Shown piece after piece: positions 35,771 through 45,910 of a DNA stretch of 64,000 nucleotides (within the stretch, counting starts at the first letter, position 1; each line of letters begins with the position of its first letter). The position numbers were made by a program, and so were the translations under genes. This stretch comes from Candidatus Thiosymbion sp. Lineage in GTDB: Bacteria; Pseudomonadota; Gammaproteobacteria; Chromatiales; Chromatiaceae. The stretch is from positions 122,089 to 186,088 of the forward strand of contig JAHDND010000011.1 of assembly GCA_018435665.1 (NCBI GenBank). Reading direction: 5' to 3'. Under the pieces are notes generated by a model, which was not told the DNA's origin, ran no database searches, and saw only the letters and a program-made list of their open reading frames with translations.

Positions 35771-37486
35771 ATGGCCACCACTAATTTCAAAACTGAAAAC
35801 AACACATTCCGCAAACTCATCGGCAACGGCCTGACCTATCGCATTCCCCGCTTCCAGCGCGACTACAGCTGGTCGAATGACGAATGGGAAGACTTGTGGA
35901 TGGACATCCTCACCACGCTGGAAGGTGACGGCGAACCGGCTCATTACATGGGTTATCTCGTGTTGCAGTCATCGGACGACAGGACCTTCGACGTCATCGA
36001 TGGTCAACAGCGGCTGACTACAATCAGCATCATCGTCCTGGCCGCACTCAAGAACCTCCAACGACTCATCGAGGCCAAGCAGGATGCCGAGGCCAACCAA
36101 CGCCGGCTGACACAGATCCAACAGACCTACGTGGGCTACCTCGATCCGGTCACCTTGATCGCCCGGCCCAAACTCACGCTCAACCGCAACAACAACACCT
36201 ACTTCCAGAATTATCTGATACCGCTGGCCCATCTGCCGCAGCGCAATCTTCGGGCTTCGGAACACTTGTTGCGCAAGGCCTTCGAATGGTTCGACCGGCA
36301 AGTGGCCAGTTTCCTCAGAAGCAGCAAGGGTGACGAGGGCAAACGCCTGGCTCAATTGGTGGAGAACCTCAGCGACCGGTTGTTTTTCACCGTCATCACC
36401 GTGACGGACGAACTCAATGCCTACAAGGTATTTGAGACCTTGAACGCCCGGGGCGTGCGTCTGTCCGCCACCGATCTCTTGAAGAACTACCTCTTTTCCG
36501 TACTCGACCGGGATAGCGAAACCGACCACGAACTTCACATGCTGGATGAACGTTGGGAGGCCATCGTCGGCCGCCTGCAAGCGGAAAACTTCCCGGATTT
36601 TCTCCGTGTGCATTGGAACAGCCGCCACGGCTTCGCCCGTCAGGTGGACCTGTTCAAGACGATCCGTCAACGAGTGGCCGACCGGGAGGCGGTGTTTCAG
36701 CTCCTGCGTGGACTGGAGGAAGACCTCGACACCTATCTGGCGCTGTCATCACCCGAGGCCTCCGACTGGTCCCCAGACGAAAAACAGTTAGCCAGCATAC
36801 TCAAGCTGTTCCGGGTACGGCAGCCCTTCCCCTTGCTCCTGGCCGCTAAACGGGTCTTCGCTGCGACTGACTTCACGGGATTGCTGCGCGCCACCTTGGT
36901 CATTTCCTTGCGCTACAACGTCATCGGCGCTTACAGCACGGCGGAGCAGGAACGCACTTACAACGCCGTCGCCGAGCGTATCGCCAACGGCGAATTGCGG
37001 GGTCTTAGTCCCACGCTGCGCGGCATGCGCGGCATCTATATCGAGGATAAACCCTTCCGTGCCGCCTTTGCGGAGAAAGTGATTCGGACCACCGACGCCC
37101 CCAACAACCGCATCGTACGATTCCTCCTCTGCGCCCTGGAGCGGCACTTGTCCGGGCAGGATTACAGCTTTACCAGTGATGCCATCAGCATCGAGCATGT
37201 ATTACCTCAAAACGCCCCGGACGGCTGGGGTGGTTTCAGCAACGAAGAGACCGATGCCCTGATGTACCGGCTGGGCAACATGACTCTGTTGCAATCCTGC
37301 GCCAACCGAGACGCCGGAAATCAGGAATACGGGGTGAAACGTGAAACCTATCAGCAGAGCGGGTTCGCGCTTACCCGCCGAGTCGCGGAAGAAAACGCGG
37401 CTTGGTCCCCCGATCGCATCGCAGCACGTCAGAGCTGGATGGCCGACCAGGCCACGTCCATCTGGCGGATCGCGCAACTGAGTTGA
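35771..37486 (+). CDS. DUF262/DUF1524 protein (GmrSD-type, defence-like)
   Basis: A 571-residue protein with the two domains of the GmrSD superfamily. The N-terminal ParB-like DUF262 domain has the start signature YRIPRFQRDYSWSNDEWEDL and the NTP-binding motif Asp77-Gly-Gln-Gln-Arg81 (DVIDGQQRLTT). The C-terminal DUF1524 domain carries the HNH-like nuclease motif with His476 (IEHVLPQN) and the later LGNMTLLQSCANRDAGNQEY. In GmrSD these act as an NTP-dependent nuclease against modified phage DNA; other members have unclear targets. Lower in GC and without same-strand partners except the broken AlbA_2 gene after it, it looks like an acquired defence gene. Confidence 0.88.
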   Translation: MATTNFKTENNTFRKLIGNGLTYRIPRFQRDYSWSNDEWEDLWMDILTTLEGDGEPAHYMGYLVLQSSDDRTFDVIDGQQRLTTISIIVLAALKNLQRLIEAKQDAEANQRRLTQIQQTYVGYLDPVTLIARPKLTLNRNNNTYFQNYLIPLAHLPQRNLRASEHLLRKAFEWFDRQVASFLRSSKGDEGKRLAQLVENLSDRLFFTVITVTDELNAYKVFETLNARGVRLSATDLLKNYLFSVLDRDSETDHELHMLDERWEAIVGRLQAENFPDFLRVHWNSRHGFARQVDLFKTIRQRVADREAVFQLLRGLEEDLDTYLALSSPEASDWSPDEKQLASILKLFRVRQPFPLLLAAKRVFAATDFTGLLRATLVISLRYNVIGAYSTAEQERTYNAVAERIANGELRGLSPTLRGMRGIYIEDKPFRAAFAEKVIRTTDAPNNRIVRFLLCALERHLSGQDYSFTSDAISIEHVLPQNAPDGWGGFSNEETDALMYRLGNMTLLQSCANRDAGNQEYGVKRETYQQSGFALTRRVAEENAAWSPDRIAARQSWMADQATSIWRIAQLS

Positions 37487-37588
37487 TCAGACTCCAGTGA
37501 ACGCCATTTCATCGAAGTCACTACCCGGAACCTCTCCTTCGCGCCTCCAGCCGTGCCCCCAGCAGGGCCGCCTGTTCGAGGAAAAAGC

Positions 37589-38000
37589 ATGAACATCGCT
37601 CATCTGTTGCAGCGCATCCGCCTGGGCGAGGATTCGACTCTGGAGCTGAAACGGATCAGGGTCGCCGACAATGGCAAGCACATCGAGCCTCACGCGGACG
37701 GTCTGTCCGATGAATTGGCTGCCTTGGGCAATGCGCGTGGGGGCTGGCTGGTGCTGGGCGTGGATGACCGGACGCGCGAGATCACCGGCATTCCCCTGGA
37801 ACATCTGGATCGGGTGGAGGACTGGCTGACCGCGATCTGTCGGGATCGCATCCCTGATGGACCGCCGTGGCTTCGGGGTCGAAATGATCCTGCGGGAGAG
37901 CGCCAAGCTCTCCGGCAAGCGGCCCCTCTATGAGGTCATCGACGACCTGGAGGTTTGTCTGACCATTTACGCTCAGGCCATGCCGGAAGAGGCGCCATGA
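37589..38000 (+). pseudogene. AlbA_2 (Schlafen-like) ATP-binding protein with internal deletion
   Basis: The first 90 residues (MNIAHLLQRIRLGEDSTLEL, ELAALGNARGGWLVLGVDD) are a normal AlbA_2 domain start with a good ribosome site (GAGGA). After LTAICRDRIPDG the reading frame shifts, and the other frame (from 37857) continues MDRRGFGVEMILRESAKLSG to a stop at 37998, which is the usual C-terminus of the same protein family (a RecG-like ATP-binding group of some 400-500 residues). So roughly the central two thirds is deleted and the ends are joined out of frame. It follows the DUF262 gene by about 100 bases. Confidence 0.72.
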
Positions 38001-38085
38001 ATCACCCCCTGTCGGGCATGAGAAGATTCGCTCGGTAAAACCGATGGTGAGTGCTCAGTACCCTGCCCCCTGGGCTGGATTCATC

Positions 38086-38153
38086 TGCATAACCAATTGA
38101 TTTTCTAAATCCCTCCCCTTGGCGGAGAAGGGCTGGGGAAAGGGGGCTGATGA
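38086..38153 (+). repeat. Dispersed palindromic repeat, copy B
   Basis: Contains ctccccttggcgga followed by gggctggggaaaggggg and ctga, matching the palindromic half of copies A, C and D; the left block is shortened. It lies between the AlbA_2 pseudogene and the pirin gene. Confidence 0.65.
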
Positions 38154-38167
38154 GTGGACGCGCTGAG

Positions 38168-39043
38168 CTACACCCCGATCCTGCCAAACCTTCCACTGTT
38201 GTAATCGTGAATCGCCTGGAGAATCTCCTCACGGGTGTTCATGACGAAGGGGCCATGACCGACGATGGGTTCATTGAGTGGGGCGCCATTGAGCAGCAAG
38301 ACGGTGCTGTCCGCGGTCACGTCAAAGGCGAGTTCACTTCCCTCCCGGTCCATCACCGCCAGCTCCGCGGCGCCCACCCCGGGCTGGTCGTCGTGGTCAC
38401 CGAAGCGAAGGGCGCCCCGCAACACGAACAAGGCCGTGGTGTAGCCCGCCGGCAGAGCAAGGGAGACGCGATGGTCGGTCGCCAGGCGCAAATCCCAGAC
38501 GTTCATGGGCGTGAAGGTCCGGGCCGGGCCCCTGACCTCGTCGAGTTGGCCGGCAATGATGCGTGCCGTGCCGGCCTGACCGGGCAAATCGACCACCGGG
38601 ATGCGGTCGGCGGTGATGGCCTGGTAGCCGGGGGCCGCCAGCTTGTCCTTGGCCGGCAGATTCACCCAGAGCTGGACCATCTCGAAGATGCCGCCTTGGG
38701 CGGCAAACTCGGGACTGTGATACTCCTCATGGATCAGGCCCGAGGCGGCCGTCATCCATTGCACGTCTCCGGGGCCGATGGTGCCACCGCCGCTGGATGA
38801 ATCCCGGTGCGACACCCCTCCTTGATAGACGATGGTCACGGTCTCGAGACCGCGATGCGGATGCTGGCCGACGCCGAGCTTGCGCCGGGTCGGGGGGAAA
38901 TCGGCCGGACCCGCATAGTCCATCAGCAGGAAGGGCGAGAGTTGGTCGGCGATATCGTGATAGGAGAAGATGCTCCGCACCGGAAAGCCATCGCCAACCC
39001 AGTGACTGCAGCTGCCGCGCTTGATGAAGGCGACTTTTTTCAT
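38168..39043 (-). CDS. Pirin family protein (cupin, YhhW-like)
   Basis: A 291-residue bicupin. The metal-binding N-terminal cupin has the pirin signature QHPHRGLETVTIVYQGGVSH with two His, then GDVQWMTAASGLIHEEYH supplying a further His and Glu. The second cupin is the typical C-terminal pirin domain (LFVLRGALRFGD). Bacterial members include the quercetinase YhhW; others modulate enzymes or transcription. ATG at 39043 is preceded by AGAAGAG and is chosen over 39064. Its neighbours (RND pump on the same strand upstream) give no further hint of substrate. Confidence 0.9.
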   Translation of the reverse strand: MKKVAFIKRGSCSHWVGDGFPVRSIFSYHDIADQLSPFLLMDYAGPADFPPTRRKLGVGQHPHRGLETVTIVYQGGVSHRDSSSGGGTIGPGDVQWMTAASGLIHEEYHSPEFAAQGGIFEMVQLWVNLPAKDKLAAPGYQAITADRIPVVDLPGQAGTARIIAGQLDEVRGPARTFTPMNVWDLRLATDHRVSLALPAGYTTALFVLRGALRFGDHDDQPGVGAAELAVMDREGSELAFDVTADSTVLLLNGAPLNEPIVGHGPFVMNTREEILQAIHDYNSGRFGRIGV

Positions 39044-39103
39044 GACTCTTCTCTTCTCCAGCAACGACCTCGGGACCTTCTCCAGCCACGCCCTCAGGAC
39101 ACC

Positions 39104-42100
39104 CTAGCCTCCCGTGCCATGGAACTTCTCCCGCAGGCGCTGGAAGACGACATAGAGCATGGGGATGAGGAAGATGCCCACGCAGGAGGCCACCAGCATG
39201 CCGCCAAAGACGGCGGTGCCGACGCCGCGCTGACTGGCCTCGCCGGCGCCGCTGGCGATGATCAGGGGCACCAGGCCGAGGATGAAGGCGAAGCTGGTCA
39301 TGAGCACGGCGCGGATGCGCAGCCGGGCGGCGTTGGTGGCCGCGTCCAGGATCGGGGCGCCATGGAGGCGCTGCTCCATGGCGAACTCGACGATGAGGAT
39401 GGCGTTCTTGCTCGCCAGACCGATCAGCACGACCAGGCCCACCTGGGCATAGAGGTCGTTGGGCAGGCCCGTGAGCCAGAGGGCGCCCATGGCTCCCAGG
39501 ACCCCGACCGTCACCGACAGCAGCACCGCCGTCGGCATGGACCAGCTCTCGTAGAGGCCCACCAGGAAGAGGTAGGCGAAGAGCACCGCCAGGCCGAGCA
39601 CGATGGAGGTCTTGCCCCCGGCCTCCTTCTCCTGGAAGGCGGTACCGGTCCACTGGAAACCAAAGCCCGCCGGCAGGGTCGTGGCCGAGAGGGTCTCCAT
39701 TGCGGCCATGGCCTCGCCAGAGCTGTGGCCAGGGGCGGGTTCGCCTTGAAGGGTGGTACTGCGATAGTTGTTGTAACGCTGGAGGATTTGAGGACCCAGC
39801 CGCAATTCCGGCTGCATGATGGCTAGCATGGGGACCATCTCGCCCTTGTTGTTACGGACATGGATGCGATAAATATCCGTCACCTGACTGCGGTCCTGCT
39901 CCTCCCCTTGGACCATGACCTGCCAGACACGCCCGAACTTGTTGAAGTCATTGACATAGTAGCCTCCCAGCGTCGCCTGGAGGGCCTGATAGACGTCTTT
40001 GACCTGGATACCCAGGGTTTGGACCTTCTCGCGATCGATATCCAGATAGAGTTGGGGGGTGTTAGTGGACCAGGAGGAGAAGACCCGGCGCAGGGAGGTG
40101 TCCTGATTGGCCGCCAGGATCATGGCGCGCGCGACCCCGTTCAATTCCTCGGGGGTTTTGCCTTGTAGGTCCTGGAGCTGATACTCGAAGCCGCTTCCGG
40201 TACCCAGACCCATGATGGGCGGCAGGTTGAAGGGCATGACCTGGGCCATGGGGATCGCGGCCGTGATCGTGGCGACGCGGTTGATGACGGCATCCACCTT
40301 CAGGTCCGGCGTGGTTCGCTCGGCGAAGGGTTTGAGCCTGGCGATGACGAGGGCGGCATTGGAGAGGGCGGCGCCATCCAACATACTGAAGCCTGGCATG
40401 GTGATCACCGACTTGACCGCAGGATCGGCCAGGACGGCCTGCTCTACCTCCGCGATTACCTCCAAGGTGCGATTGAGGGAGGCACCCTCCGGGAGTTGGA
40501 CGTGGGCCATGAAGGCACCCTGATCTTCATCGGGCAGGAAGCCGGTGGGGGTGACCTTGAATAGCCAGCCCGTGGCCAGGCCGAAGACTGCCACCAGAAC
40601 TATCACCAAGGAGGAGACGCGCACCAAACGGGCGACGATGGCGGCATATCCGTCCCTGACCCCATCGATGGCCCGCATCAGCCAGCCCATGAAGCCCTGA
40701 CTATGGTGGCCAGGCTTGAGGAGAATGGCGCAGAGGGCCGGCGAAAGGGTAAGGGCGTTGATGGCCGAGATGAGCATGGAAGCCGCCGTCACCGCCGCGA
40801 ACTGCTGGAAGAGTTGGCCGGTGATACCGGGAATGAAGGCCACGGGCAGAAAGACCGACAGCAGCACCAGGGTGATGGCCAGGATGGGACCGGTGATCTG
40901 GTCCATGGCCTTCTTAGCCGCCTCCTTGGGGCTCAGGCCCTCCTCCGCCATGATGCGCTCGACGTTCTCCACCACCACGATAGCGTCATCGACGACGATG
41001 CCGATGGCCAGCACCACCGCTAGCAGGGAGATGGTGTTGGCGGAGAAACCCAGGGCCAGAAGAAAGGCGAAGGTGCCGATCAGGGCCACGGGCACCGCCA
41101 CCAGGGGGATGAGGGTGGCCCGCCAACTCCCCAGAAAGACAAAGACGACCAGGATGACCAGGACGAAAGCCTCGAAGAGGGTATGTATCACCTTCTCCAG
41201 GCTGTCCTTGACGAACTCGGTGGTGTCGTAAACAAGATCATAAGCCAGGTCGTCGGGGAATCGCTCGGCGAGCTGGGCCATGGCTGCCTGGACACCATCG
41301 CCCACCGCCACCGCGTTGGCGCCGGGCGCCAGGTAGATGGCGATGGCGGCCGTGGGCTTGCCATTGAGGCGACTGGTGGAATCCTGCTGTCGGGAGCCCA
41401 GTTCCACCGTTCCCAGGTCCTTAACGCGCACGAAAGAGCCATCTGGGTTGGCGCGCACCACGATCTCCGCGAATTCGGCCGCCTCCGTCAGCCGGCCCTG
41501 GGTCTGGAGGGTGATCTGGAAGCGTTGATCCTCGGTCATGGGCTGGGCGCCGATGCGCCCCACCGCGGCCTGGACGTTCTGGGACTGGATGGCGCTGACG
41601 ACATCGCCCGGTGTGAGCTTGAGAGCGGCCAGACGGTCCGTGTTCAGCCAGATGCGCATGCTGTAATCCAGGGCGCCGAAGAGGAAGGCATCCCCCACGC
41701 CCGGGATGCGCTTCAGGGTGTCGATGACATTGATAGTGGCGTAGTTGCTTAGAAAAAGGTCGTCATAGCTGTTCCCGGGGGAATGGAGGGCCACCACCTG
41801 CAACATGGCGGTGGACTTTTTCTTCACCGACACCCCCTGGCGCTTGACCTCCTCCGGCAGACCCGATTCGGCTAGGGAGACGCGGTTCTGAACGTTGACC
41901 GCGTTCATGTCCGGGTCCGAGCCCAGGGCGAAGGTCACCGTCAGGGTGTAGGTACCATCGTTGGCGCTGTTGGAACGCATGTAGAGCATCTTGTCCACGC
42001 CATTGACCTGAGCCTCCAGGGGCTGGGCGACGGTGGACTCGACCACGGCGGCGCTGGCCCCGGGGTAACTGGCCTTCACCTCCACCGAGGGCGGGACGAT

Positions 42101-42214
42101 ATCCGGGAGCTGGGCGACGGGGATGCCGAGGATGGAGATGAGCCCCGCCAGGGTGATGACGACCGAGATGACAATGGCCAGCCGCGGCCGGTCGATGAAG
42201 ATGTCCGAGATCAT
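39104..42214 (-). CDS. RND multidrug efflux permease (HAE1, AcrB/MexF-like)
   Basis: A 1036-residue proton-driven inner-membrane pump. The start [20 protein letters not shown] and twelve helices with two large periplasmic loops (after helices 1 and 7) match HAE1 permeases. The proton-relay aspartates in helix 4 are seen in [39 protein letters not shown] is the helix 10 region. It is closest in feel to the MexF/TriC-AcrB group that exports hydrophobic drugs or organic compounds. It overlaps the adaptor gene by four bases. No TolC-type channel gene is near, so an outer-membrane partner must come from elsewhere. Confidence 0.95.
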   Translation of the reverse strand: MISDIFIDRPRLAIVISVVITLAGLISILGIPVAQLPDIVPPSVEVKASYPGASAAVVESTVAQPLEAQVNGVDKMLYMRSNSANDGTYTLTVTFALGSDPDMNAVNVQNRVSLAESGLPEEVKRQGVSVKKKSTAMLQVVALHSPGNSYDDLFLSNYATINVIDTLKRIPGVGDAFLFGALDYSMRIWLNTDRLAALKLTPGDVVSAIQSQNVQAAVGRIGAQPMTEDQRFQITLQTQGRLTEAAEFAEIVVRANPDGSFVRVKDLGTVELGSRQQDSTSRLNGKPTAAIAIYLAPGANAVAVGDGVQAAMAQLAERFPDDLAYDLVYDTTEFVKDSLEKVIHTLFEAFVLVILVVFVFLGSWRATLIPLVAVPVALIGTFAFLLALGFSANTISLLAVVLAIGIVVDDAIVVVENVERIMAEEGLSPKEAAKKAMDQITGPILAITLVLLSVFLPVAFIPGITGQLFQQFAAVTAASMLISAINALTLSPALCAILLKPGHHSQGFMGWLMRAIDGVRDGYAAIVARLVRVSSLVIVLVAVFGLATGWLFKVTPTGFLPDEDQGAFMAHVQLPEGASLNRTLEVIAEVEQAVLADPAVKSVITMPGFSMLDGAALSNAALVIARLKPFAERTTPDLKVDAVINRVATITAAIPMAQVMPFNLPPIMGLGTGSGFEYQLQDLQGKTPEELNGVARAMILAANQDTSLRRVFSSWSTNTPQLYLDIDREKVQTLGIQVKDVYQALQATLGGYYVNDFNKFGRVWQVMVQGEEQDRSQVTDIYRIHVRNNKGEMVPMLAIMQPELRLGPQILQRYNNYRSTTLQGEPAPGHSSGEAMAAMETLSATTLPAGFGFQWTGTAFQEKEAGGKTSIVLGLAVLFAYLFLVGLYESWSMPTAVLLSVTVGVLGAMGALWLTGLPNDLYAQVGLVVLIGLASKNAILIVEFAMEQRLHGAPILDAATNAARLRIRAVLMTSFAFILGLVPLIIASGAGEASQRGVGTAVFGGMLVASCVGIFLIPMLYVVFQRLREKFHGTGG

Positions 42215-43497
42215 CGGGCGTCACCCGCGCCAGCCGCGGCGCTAGCGTTCTTCCCCTTCGCGGTGCCGCTATCCGTCGCCGCCGCGGTACCGGGAGCACT
42301 CTCCGCGGGGTTGCTGGTACTCGTCCCGGCCGGAATATCACCGGGATTGGGAGCGGGTGGCAGGTCGGCGGGGGTAGCCGTGACGACCTGACCTGGCCTG
42401 ACCTTCTGCAGGCCCTGAGTGACCACCAGTTCACCCGCCTTGAGCCCGCCAAGGACGGTGACATTGGCCCCCTGGATGGGGCCCGTCTCGACGCGCCGGA
42501 TCTGGACCCGGTTTTCGCTATCCAGGACCAGGATCGAGGTCCCCTGCTGGTCGATCTGCAAGGCCCCCTGGGGAATGACCAGGGCATCCGCGGGTTTCTC
42601 CTCGGCAACCATCACCCCCAGATACTCACCGTCCACGAGAAAAGCCTCCGGATTGGGGAAGACCGCCCGCAGGGTGACGGTATCGGTGCCCGGGTCCGTG
42701 GTGACATCGACGTAATCGATGCGCCCGGGCTGGTCGTAGGTACTTCCGTCGGGCAGTTGGGCGTAGACAATGATGGCCCGGGTATCGCCGCCGTTCTCCG
42801 CGGCCCGGCGCTTTTCCTCCAGCAACTCACGCTGAGTGATGGGGAATAACACATAGATGGGGTCCTGGCTCACCAGGGTGGCGAGGATGCCCGAGGAGGG
42901 ACCGACGAGGTTGCCCACCGAGAGGGCCGCCCGCCCGACCCGACCCGCCAACGGGGCCTTGATCTGGGTGTAATCCAGATCGAGCTGCGCCGCCGCCAGG
43001 GCCGCCTTGGCCTGCTCGACGCTCGCCTCCGCCACCCGATGGGCGGCCCGGAGCTTGTCCACCTCCGCCGCCGAAATGTTTTTTTGCTTGAGGAGTTCCT
43101 CGCCGCGGGCTAATTGGGCTTGGGCGTTCTCCACCTCCGCCATCGCCTTGGCCAGATCCGCCTGACGCTCGGCGACGATTGCCTGGTATTGATCGGGTTC
43201 GATGATGAACAACAAATCCCCCGCCGCTACCGTCTGACCCTCGCTGTAGGTCCGCTCCTTGAGGAAACCCTCGACCCGGGCACGTAACTCGACCTTGTCC
43301 ACCGCGGCCACGCGGCCAACGAAGGTGACCTGTTGCCCGACGGGCTTCATCACTGCCGCCGTCACCTCCACGCTGGGGGGCGGACCCATGGCTTGGGTGC
43401 TCACCCCTTGGTCTTTATCGCCACAAGCCGACAGAAGGAGGGCAAAGATACTGGCGATAAAAAATTGAATATATTTAATTATTTTGCGGAAGGGCAT
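42211..43497 (-). CDS. RND efflux periplasmic adaptor lipoprotein
   Basis: A 428-residue membrane fusion protein. A lipoprotein signal (lipobox LLLSACGD, Cys about residue 23) anchors it to the inner membrane. It has the order beta-barrel, lipoyl and coiled-coil hairpin: [35 protein letters not shown], a helical hairpin at about 90-160 ([20 protein letters not shown]), the [19 protein letters not shown] lipoyl half, and a membrane-proximal domain. The C-terminal 60 residues are Pro/Ala/Thr-rich. ATG 43497 has a GGAG six bases before; the ATG at 43512 does not. It is co-translated with the permease through an ATGA overlap. Confidence 0.93.
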   Translation of the reverse strand: MPFRKIIKYIQFFIASIFALLLSACGDKDQGVSTQAMGPPPSVEVTAAVMKPVGQQVTFVGRVAAVDKVELRARVEGFLKERTYSEGQTVAAGDLLFIIEPDQYQAIVAERQADLAKAMAEVENAQAQLARGEELLKQKNISAAEVDKLRAAHRVAEASVEQAKAALAAAQLDLDYTQIKAPLAGRVGRAALSVGNLVGPSSGILATLVSQDPIYVLFPITQRELLEEKRRAAENGGDTRAIIVYAQLPDGSTYDQPGRIDYVDVTTDPGTDTVTLRAVFPNPEAFLVDGEYLGVMVAEEKPADALVIPQGALQIDQQGTSILVLDSENRVQIRRVETGPIQGANVTVLGGLKAGELVVTQGLQKVRPGQVVTATPADLPPAPNPGDIPAGTSTSNPAESAPGTAAATDSGTAKGKNASAAAGAGDAR

Positions 43498-43532
43498 AAG
43501 GGGCTCCGGCAATGAGACTGAGTTGATTCACT

Positions 43533-43569
43533 ATGGCACGCGCCAAGGACTAGGCGGCGTGGCTTTCTT
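43533..43569 (+). terminator. Terminator-like hairpin with T-run
   Basis: An imperfect stem (cacgcgcc with ggcggcgtg) is followed by gctttctttttt. It would act on plus-strand transcription, yet no plus-strand gene ends here; it may be chance or belong to whatever was joined to the DASS fragment at 43603. Confidence 0.3.
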
Positions 43570-43602
43570 TTTTGGCTAAACCAGGACCCGGCCGGAGTCC
43601 TC

Positions 43603-43677
43603 GGCCTGCTGTCCGTGACCTTCTGCACGGCCAAGTTCCCCGGGATCGGCACGCCCTGGGTGCTCTGGATGACCTGA
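43603..43677 (+). pseudogene. Duplicated 3' fragment of a DASS transporter gene
   Basis: The frame GLLSVTFCTAKFPGIGTPWV-LWMT-stop matches the C-terminus of the DASS transporter encoded on the minus strand at 48584-49996 (GLLTVIFCTALFLVIGTPWV-LWMT-stop). The last 33 bases including the stop differ at one position by eye. The copy is about 5 kb away and in opposite orientation, with no similarity beyond the stop. This points to a recent partial duplication or a recombination scar. Confidence 0.75.
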
Positions 43678-43693
43678 GGGATATCCGCGCCAT

Positions 43694-44266
43694 CTATTTC
43701 GTGTTCAGGTCCGGGTCGCGCCAAAACTTGGTGCCCTGGACGGTGGCCTTGGCGCTCAAGCCAGCCTGGGTGAGCTGATAGACGCTGATCCCTTCCGGGG
43801 TTTCCAGCTCACCGACACTGCCACCCTTGCCATCCACCTGGGCGGTGATGCGGGCATCACCGCCGAAGGTCCAGCCCTTTTCCATAAACTCCTTCAGAAT
43901 CTTACGGTTCTTGAAGATTAGGACGGTGCGGGTGTCCTGAAAGCCGACACCGAGGCCGCCGGCCACCGCGCCCATGTTCATGTAGGTATCCCGACCGGTG
44001 AGATTGTCCTTCACTATCCCCCGACCACCGCTGCCGCCCAGAAACAGGATGTGAACGCCGGCCACCTCGAAGACGGCATAGCCCGCCGCGCTGCGGATCT
44101 GGCTTCGAGCCTGGGGGTTCTCTTTGTAAAGCTGATCCAGGGTCTCCTTGCGCATCTGACGCAGGGCATCGCGGGTGGCGGCTTTGTCGTCGGCCATCAC
44201 CGCCGTGGAGACGAGGAGCAGGCCGATGGCAACCAGCAGGGTGAGGACGGAATCAAGCCTGGGCAT
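43694..44266 (-). CDS. SYLF (YSC84-like) lipid-binding domain protein
   Basis: A 190-residue exported protein. A signal peptide (1-25, LLVAIGLLLVSTAVMA) precedes a single SYLF domain: SAAGYAVFEVAGVHILFLGG, GRGIVKDNLTGRDTYMNMG, VGFQDTRTVLIFKNRKIL and TFGGDARITAQVDG are typical. In eukaryotes the domain binds phosphoinositides; in bacteria the role is unknown, with an envelope place expected. Its start overlaps the end of the CPA2 antiporter gene by 14 bases, so the two are probably on one transcript. Confidence 0.88.
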   Translation of the reverse strand: MPRLDSVLTLLVAIGLLLVSTAVMADDKAATRDALRQMRKETLDQLYKENPQARSQIRSAAGYAVFEVAGVHILFLGGSGGRGIVKDNLTGRDTYMNMGAVAGGLGVGFQDTRTVLIFKNRKILKEFMEKGWTFGGDARITAQVDGKGGSVGELETPEGISVYQLTQAGLSAKATVQGTKFWRDPDLNTK

Positions 44267-45659
44267 CGTTGAGCTCCTGGGTGGGCTGATGGTTGGGCTG
44301 CGGGTTGTGCTCCCGTTTGCGCTCCAGGTCGGGCTCTTGGTCGGATGCTGGGATTTGCATGCGCAGGCCGAAGCGCTCGGACAGGATGGGCCCGAGGATC
44401 GAGGTCAGGACCATGAGGACGATCACGGCGTTGAGGACGGATTCGGTGATGAGGCGGTCGCCATACTCATTGACGGTCTCGTAGGCGGCCATGGCCGCGG
44501 CCAGGGTGGCCGCCACCTGGGGCAGGGAGAGGGACCACATGGTCAGCGTCTCCGGCCACTCGTAGCCGTAGGCCTGGCGCGCCCCGTAGGCCGCGAGGAA
44601 TTTACCGAAAAAGAGGGCGGCGACGATGCAGGCGACGAAGGCCAGGCTGTTGATGAGGGTGGCGGCGAAGACCGGCAGGTTGAGTCTGGCGCCGATGGCC
44701 ATGAAAAAGAGGGGGATGAACAGGCTTTCTCCCAGCATCACCAGCTTGTCGCGCACCGGGCTGCGCTCCAGCAATCGGTTGACGGCGATACCGGCCAGGA
44801 AGGCGCCGACGATGTCCTCCAGGTGGATGAGGTGCGCCCCCGTCGCCGTCAGCAGCACGATGAGGAGGGAGAAGACGAAGAGGGACTGCTCATCCTCCCG
44901 GTGCTTGCGGAAATAGAGCCGCCCCAGCAGGGGCAGGCCCTGGAGGACGATGATGGCGTACACCGCCAGGAAACCCAGCAGGCTGGCTAGGCCCCCCACC
45001 GAGAAGCCCCCCTGAAAGATGGCGATGCAGACGGCCAGGACCAGCAGGGAGGCAATGTCGGTGAAGATGGTGGCCCCCAGGGTCACCGCTACCGCTTCGC
45101 TTCGGGCCAGCCCCAGTCGGGTCATGATGGGAAAACCCAGGAGGGTGTGGGAGGCAATGAGGGAACCGATGAGCAAGGCCGCCACCCAGCCGAAGTCGAA
45201 GGCCCAGGCCACCCCCATCCCGGCCAGCAGGGGGAGGGCGAAGGTCAAGGCGCCGAACCCCATGGATCGTTGGCGGGTGGCCTGGAAGACGCGCATGTCG
45301 ATCTCCAGGCCGGCGATGAACATGAGGAAGACCCGCCCCATGCTGGCGAAGAGGTCCACGGTGGGGGTGTCAGGGGGGATGATGTCCAGGGCGTAGGGCC
45401 CCAGCATGACCCCGCCCAACAGCAGACCGACGACGGCTGGCAGGCGCAGCCGGGCGAAGAGGACCGGGAGCAGCAAGATCAGGAACAGGACCAGGGTGAA
45501 ACGTTCGAAGGGGGAAGCCCGATCCTGGAAGTACTCCAGGACCATGCCCGGCTGCCAGGATGACACCAGGGCCACCAGGGCAATGACCAAGGCCAGCAGC
45601 AGGGGCCAACGCTTGCGCACCAGGGGGGGCAGAATGCGCCACTTGCCAGAACCATTCAT
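44253..45659 (-). CDS. CPA2-family cation:proton antiporter
   Basis: A 468-residue membrane protein of the KefB/NhaA-like CPA2 group, with about twelve helices. Recognisable parts are RLRLPAVVGLLLGGVMLGPY, the GRVFLMFIAGLEIDM helix, GATIFTDIASLLVLAV with the ion-binding Thr-Asp pair, and LEDIVGAFLAGIAVNRLL. No C-terminal TrkA-N (RCK) domain follows, so K+ efflux regulated by nucleotides is less likely than simple Na+ or K+/H+ exchange. The C-terminal 45 residues are polar. First gene of a pair with the SYLF gene. A possible -10 (gataat) lies on the minus strand at 45766-45771. Confidence 0.88.
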   Translation of the reverse strand: MNGSGKWRILPPLVRKRWPLLLALVIALVALVSSWQPGMVLEYFQDRASPFERFTLVLFLILLLPVLFARLRLPAVVGLLLGGVMLGPYALDIIPPDTPTVDLFASMGRVFLMFIAGLEIDMRVFQATRQRSMGFGALTFALPLLAGMGVAWAFDFGWVAALLIGSLIASHTLLGFPIMTRLGLARSEAVAVTLGATIFTDIASLLVLAVCIAIFQGGFSVGGLASLLGFLAVYAIIVLQGLPLLGRLYFRKHREDEQSLFVFSLLIVLLTATGAHLIHLEDIVGAFLAGIAVNRLLERSPVRDKLVMLGESLFIPLFFMAIGARLNLPVFAATLINSLAFVACIVAALFFGKFLAAYGARQAYGYEWPETLTMWSLSLPQVAATLAAAMAAYETVNEYGDRLITESVLNAVIVLMVLTSILGPILSERFGLRMQIPASDQEPDLERKREHNPQPNHQPTQELNDAQA

Positions 45660-45910
45660 TCATTCAGCCCCTTGTTAATTCAGACCCTTGGGATCCAGTG
45701 GCGAGTGTAAGGAAGGGCGAAGGTCTTCGCCATCCCCAAATTGACGAAAGCCGGTGACCTCCCCCATTATCACACCGGGTTTCTACGCTAAGGCAACCAT
45801 TTAGCTTAGCCATAAACCAATAATAATCAATAGTTTGTGATGTTTTCATGGGATTGGGGGACTTGCCTCCGGCCAACCTGGTTATGCGTTGCGCTGCCGT
45901 CATGGCGCGG

